This document shows positions 6,010 to 6,871 of a stretch of 6,871 nucleotides of DNA, one piece after another (within the stretch, counting starts at the first letter, position 1; every line of letters starts with the position of its first letter). The translations under genes and the position numbers were made by a program. The notes under the pieces were generated by a model. The model saw nothing but the letters and a program-made list of their open reading frames with translations, did not search any database and was not told the origin of the DNA. This DNA is from Gammaproteobacteria bacterium (GTDB lineage Bacteria; Pseudomonadota; Gammaproteobacteria; UBA6429; Thiohalophilaceae), in NCBI GenBank assembly GCA_011052165.1, contig DRJN01000432.1, forward strand, positions 1-6,871, given 5' to 3'.

Positions 6010-6600
6010 ATCAAAGTGACCGAGGGCGAAAACCCCGTTGACATGGTGACATTCGCCGAGACGGATCGTTTGTTCCTCAATCCATTGGAAACTGATGATT
6101 GGCGTATAAGACGCGTTATCCGCGATAAGGTCGTCGCGTGTTCTGAAGCTTTGCCCGACGGGTTGTGCCTGATGGTATTTGAAGCATTCCGTTCACGGGC
6201 GCGTCAGTGGGAGTTGTGGAACCCGGTTTTTGCCAACATTACCCGGAACAATCCCGATTGGAGCGAATCGCAGATCTATACTGAAGCCTCGCGCTGGGTT
6301 TCTCCCCCCGACAGTTTTGGCAGCGGCCATCAAGCAGGTGCGGCAGTTGACCTGAAATTGGCCCGCACGGATCGTACAGAATTGGATTTTGGCGGACCTA
6401 TGAAAGGGCTCACAGGGGTCGCGCCAACCCATTGGCCTGTCTCACCTGGAATTCGAAAAAATCGCGACATGCTTGTCACGGCAATGCATGCCGTTGGAAT
6501 GATAAATTATCCTGATGAATGGTGGCATTTTTCCTATGGTGATCGGCTATGGGCGGAAGTAACCAATCGGGATAAGGCCTTTTTCGCACCGATAGATTAG
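6007..6600 (+). CDS. VanX/DdpX-like D-alanyl-D-alanine dipeptidase (peptidase family M15D)
   Basis: This is a 197-residue zinc dipeptidase, close in length to VanX (202) and E. coli DdpX (193). The family hydrolyses D-Ala-D-Ala to free D-Ala in the cytoplasm. The zinc and catalytic residues are all visible: H108 and D115 in SGHQAGAAVD, and E171 and H174 in DEWWH. R62 in FEAFRSRARQ matches the arginine that stabilises the transition state in VanX. There is no signal peptide. AAGGA at 5993-5997, 9 nt before the ATG, supports the start. It follows aapP by 41 nt with no terminator, so it is probably part of the aap transcript. E. coli ddpX is likewise linked to an ABC importer (ddpABCDF), though of dipeptide type. 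Vancomycin resistance is unlikely because no vanHA genes are seen; recycling or use of peptidoglycan-derived or other small peptides fits better. The substrate cannot be fixed from sequence. Confidence 0.85.
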   Translation: MIKVTEGENPVDMVTFAETDRLFLNPLETDDWRIRRVIRDKVVACSEALPDGLCLMVFEAFRSRARQWELWNPVFANITRNNPDWSESQIYTEASRWVSPPDSFGSGHQAGAAVDLKLARTDRTELDFGGPMKGLTGVAPTHWPVSPGIRKNRDMLVTAMHAVGMINYPDEWWHFSYGDRLWAEVTNRDKAFFAPID

Positions 6601-6634
6601 CTAGATACTTAAGATATTGACTGGCTCAGCCCTC

Positions 6635-6655
6635 CACCCGATGAGGTGTCTTTTT
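6635..6655 (+). terminator. Weak intrinsic-terminator-like hairpin after the dipeptidase gene
   Basis: CACC (6635-6638) pairs with GGTG (6645-6648) around the loop CGATGA and is followed by TCTTTTT (6649-6655). The stem is only 4 bp. A longer outer inverted repeat, GCTCAG (6624-6629) with CTGAGC (6663-6668), encloses it and extends to 8 bp with two G-U pairs. The two structures overlap the same 45 bases, so partial termination or attenuation before the PHP gene is possible. Confidence 0.35.
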
Positions 6656-6674
6656 AACCAACCTGAGCTGACCA

Positions 6675-6697
6675 CAAACAAACAAACCAAACGAAAG
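6675..6697 (+). other. A-rich leader of the PHP gene with three tandem CAAA units
   Basis: CAAA repeats at 6675-6678, 6679-6682 and 6683-6686, followed by looser CAAA and GAAA units. The stretch has almost no G and should be unpaired in RNA. The only ribosome-binding candidate before the PHP start is weak, GAAAG at 6693-6697, so an unstructured A-rich leader may help initiation. Confidence 0.4.
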
Positions 6698-6705
6698 CCA
6701 GCGCC

Positions 6706-6871
6706 ATGCCTACCAAGTTTTTTACCTCACCCGGAAAATTCCATCGCGGCAATCTACACACACATTCCACATGCTCGGACGGCATGCTGGATCCCCAAGA
6801 GGTCTGTCGTCGCTATCAGGCCGAGGGCTACGACTTTATCGCCCTGACAGACCATTTTGTTGGGCTGTTCA
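6706..6871 (+). CDS. PHP-domain metallohydrolase, N-terminal part (cut by the right edge)
   Basis: Fifty-five codons are present before the window ends. The protein begins MPTKFFTSPGKFHRGNLHTH and shows the first metal-binding motifs of the PHP (polymerase and histidinol phosphatase) fold: H18-T-H20 in GNLHTHSTCSDG with D25 and G26, then the helix PQEVCRRYQAEGYDF (30-44) and ALTDH with D49 and H50. PHP enzymes use these residues to hold a two- or three-metal centre and mostly hydrolyse phosphoesters; some related CehA/McbA-type proteins cleave esters or carbamates. The start at ATG 6706 lies directly before the domain. It begins 105 nt after the dipeptidase stop, with a weak terminator-like structure between, so co-transcription is uncertain. 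The substrate cannot be judged from this fragment. Confidence 0.85.
   Translation, partial: MPTKFFTSPGKFHRGNLHTHSTCSDGMLDPQEVCRRYQAEGYDFIALTDHFVGLF

Noticed and set aside
6007..6600. Vancomycin-resistance (van) cluster
   Set aside because: Only the dipeptidase is present, without vanH, vanA or regulators, and the context is an amino-acid importer in a likely Gram-negative host.
6617..6645. TTGACT as a -35 element for a PHP gene promoter
   Set aside because: No acceptable -10 hexamer is found at 16 to 18 bp spacing.
6617..6847. 76-codon open frame at the right end
   Set aside because: It is in a different frame from the PHP-domain gene starting at 6706, whose motifs are unmistakable.

Overview
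The window joins two unrelated kinds of DNA. The left part (1 to about 1165) is the tail of a transposable element of the type that pairs a DDE transposase with an ExeA/TniB-like AAA+ ATPase. Only the C-terminal part of the ATPase gene is present, apparently frameshifted near position 90. It is followed by a 65-residue, strongly acidic protein and then gene-free DNA with short repeats that may belong to the end of the element. The transposase itself is not in the window.

The right part (1487 to the end) is one plus-strand metabolic cluster. aapJ, aapQ, aapM and aapP encode a complete polar amino-acid ABC importer of the Aap/Bzt family: a periplasmic binding protein, two permeases and an ATPase. 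They are followed at short spacing by a cytoplasmic M15D metallopeptidase of the VanX/DdpX D-Ala-D-Ala dipeptidase family, then by the start of a PHP-domain metallohydrolase that runs off the right edge.

The gene order, the four-gene Aap/Bzt organisation and the long BztC-like AapM suggest an alphaproteobacterium, possibly Rhodobacterales-like. Aap operons also occur in gammaproteobacteria such as Pseudomonas, so this is only a moderate inference. No rRNA, tRNA, CRISPR array or replication origin was seen.

The working picture is an importer that brings amino acids from the periplasm to the cytoplasm, linked to an enzyme that hydrolyses D,D-dipeptides or similar small peptides there. The non-coding parts hold several regulatory candidates: a promoter and dyad upstream of aapJ, an aapJ leader with three 9-nt tandem repeats lying between an anti-Shine-Dalgarno-like CCTCC and the ribosome-binding site, a perfect 8-bp hairpin between aapJ and aapQ, and a perfect 8-bp inverted repeat whose right arm contains the dipeptidase start codon. 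I found no convincing wholly new system. The most interesting points are the importer-dipeptidase pairing, the leader structures and the decayed transposition module just upstream.
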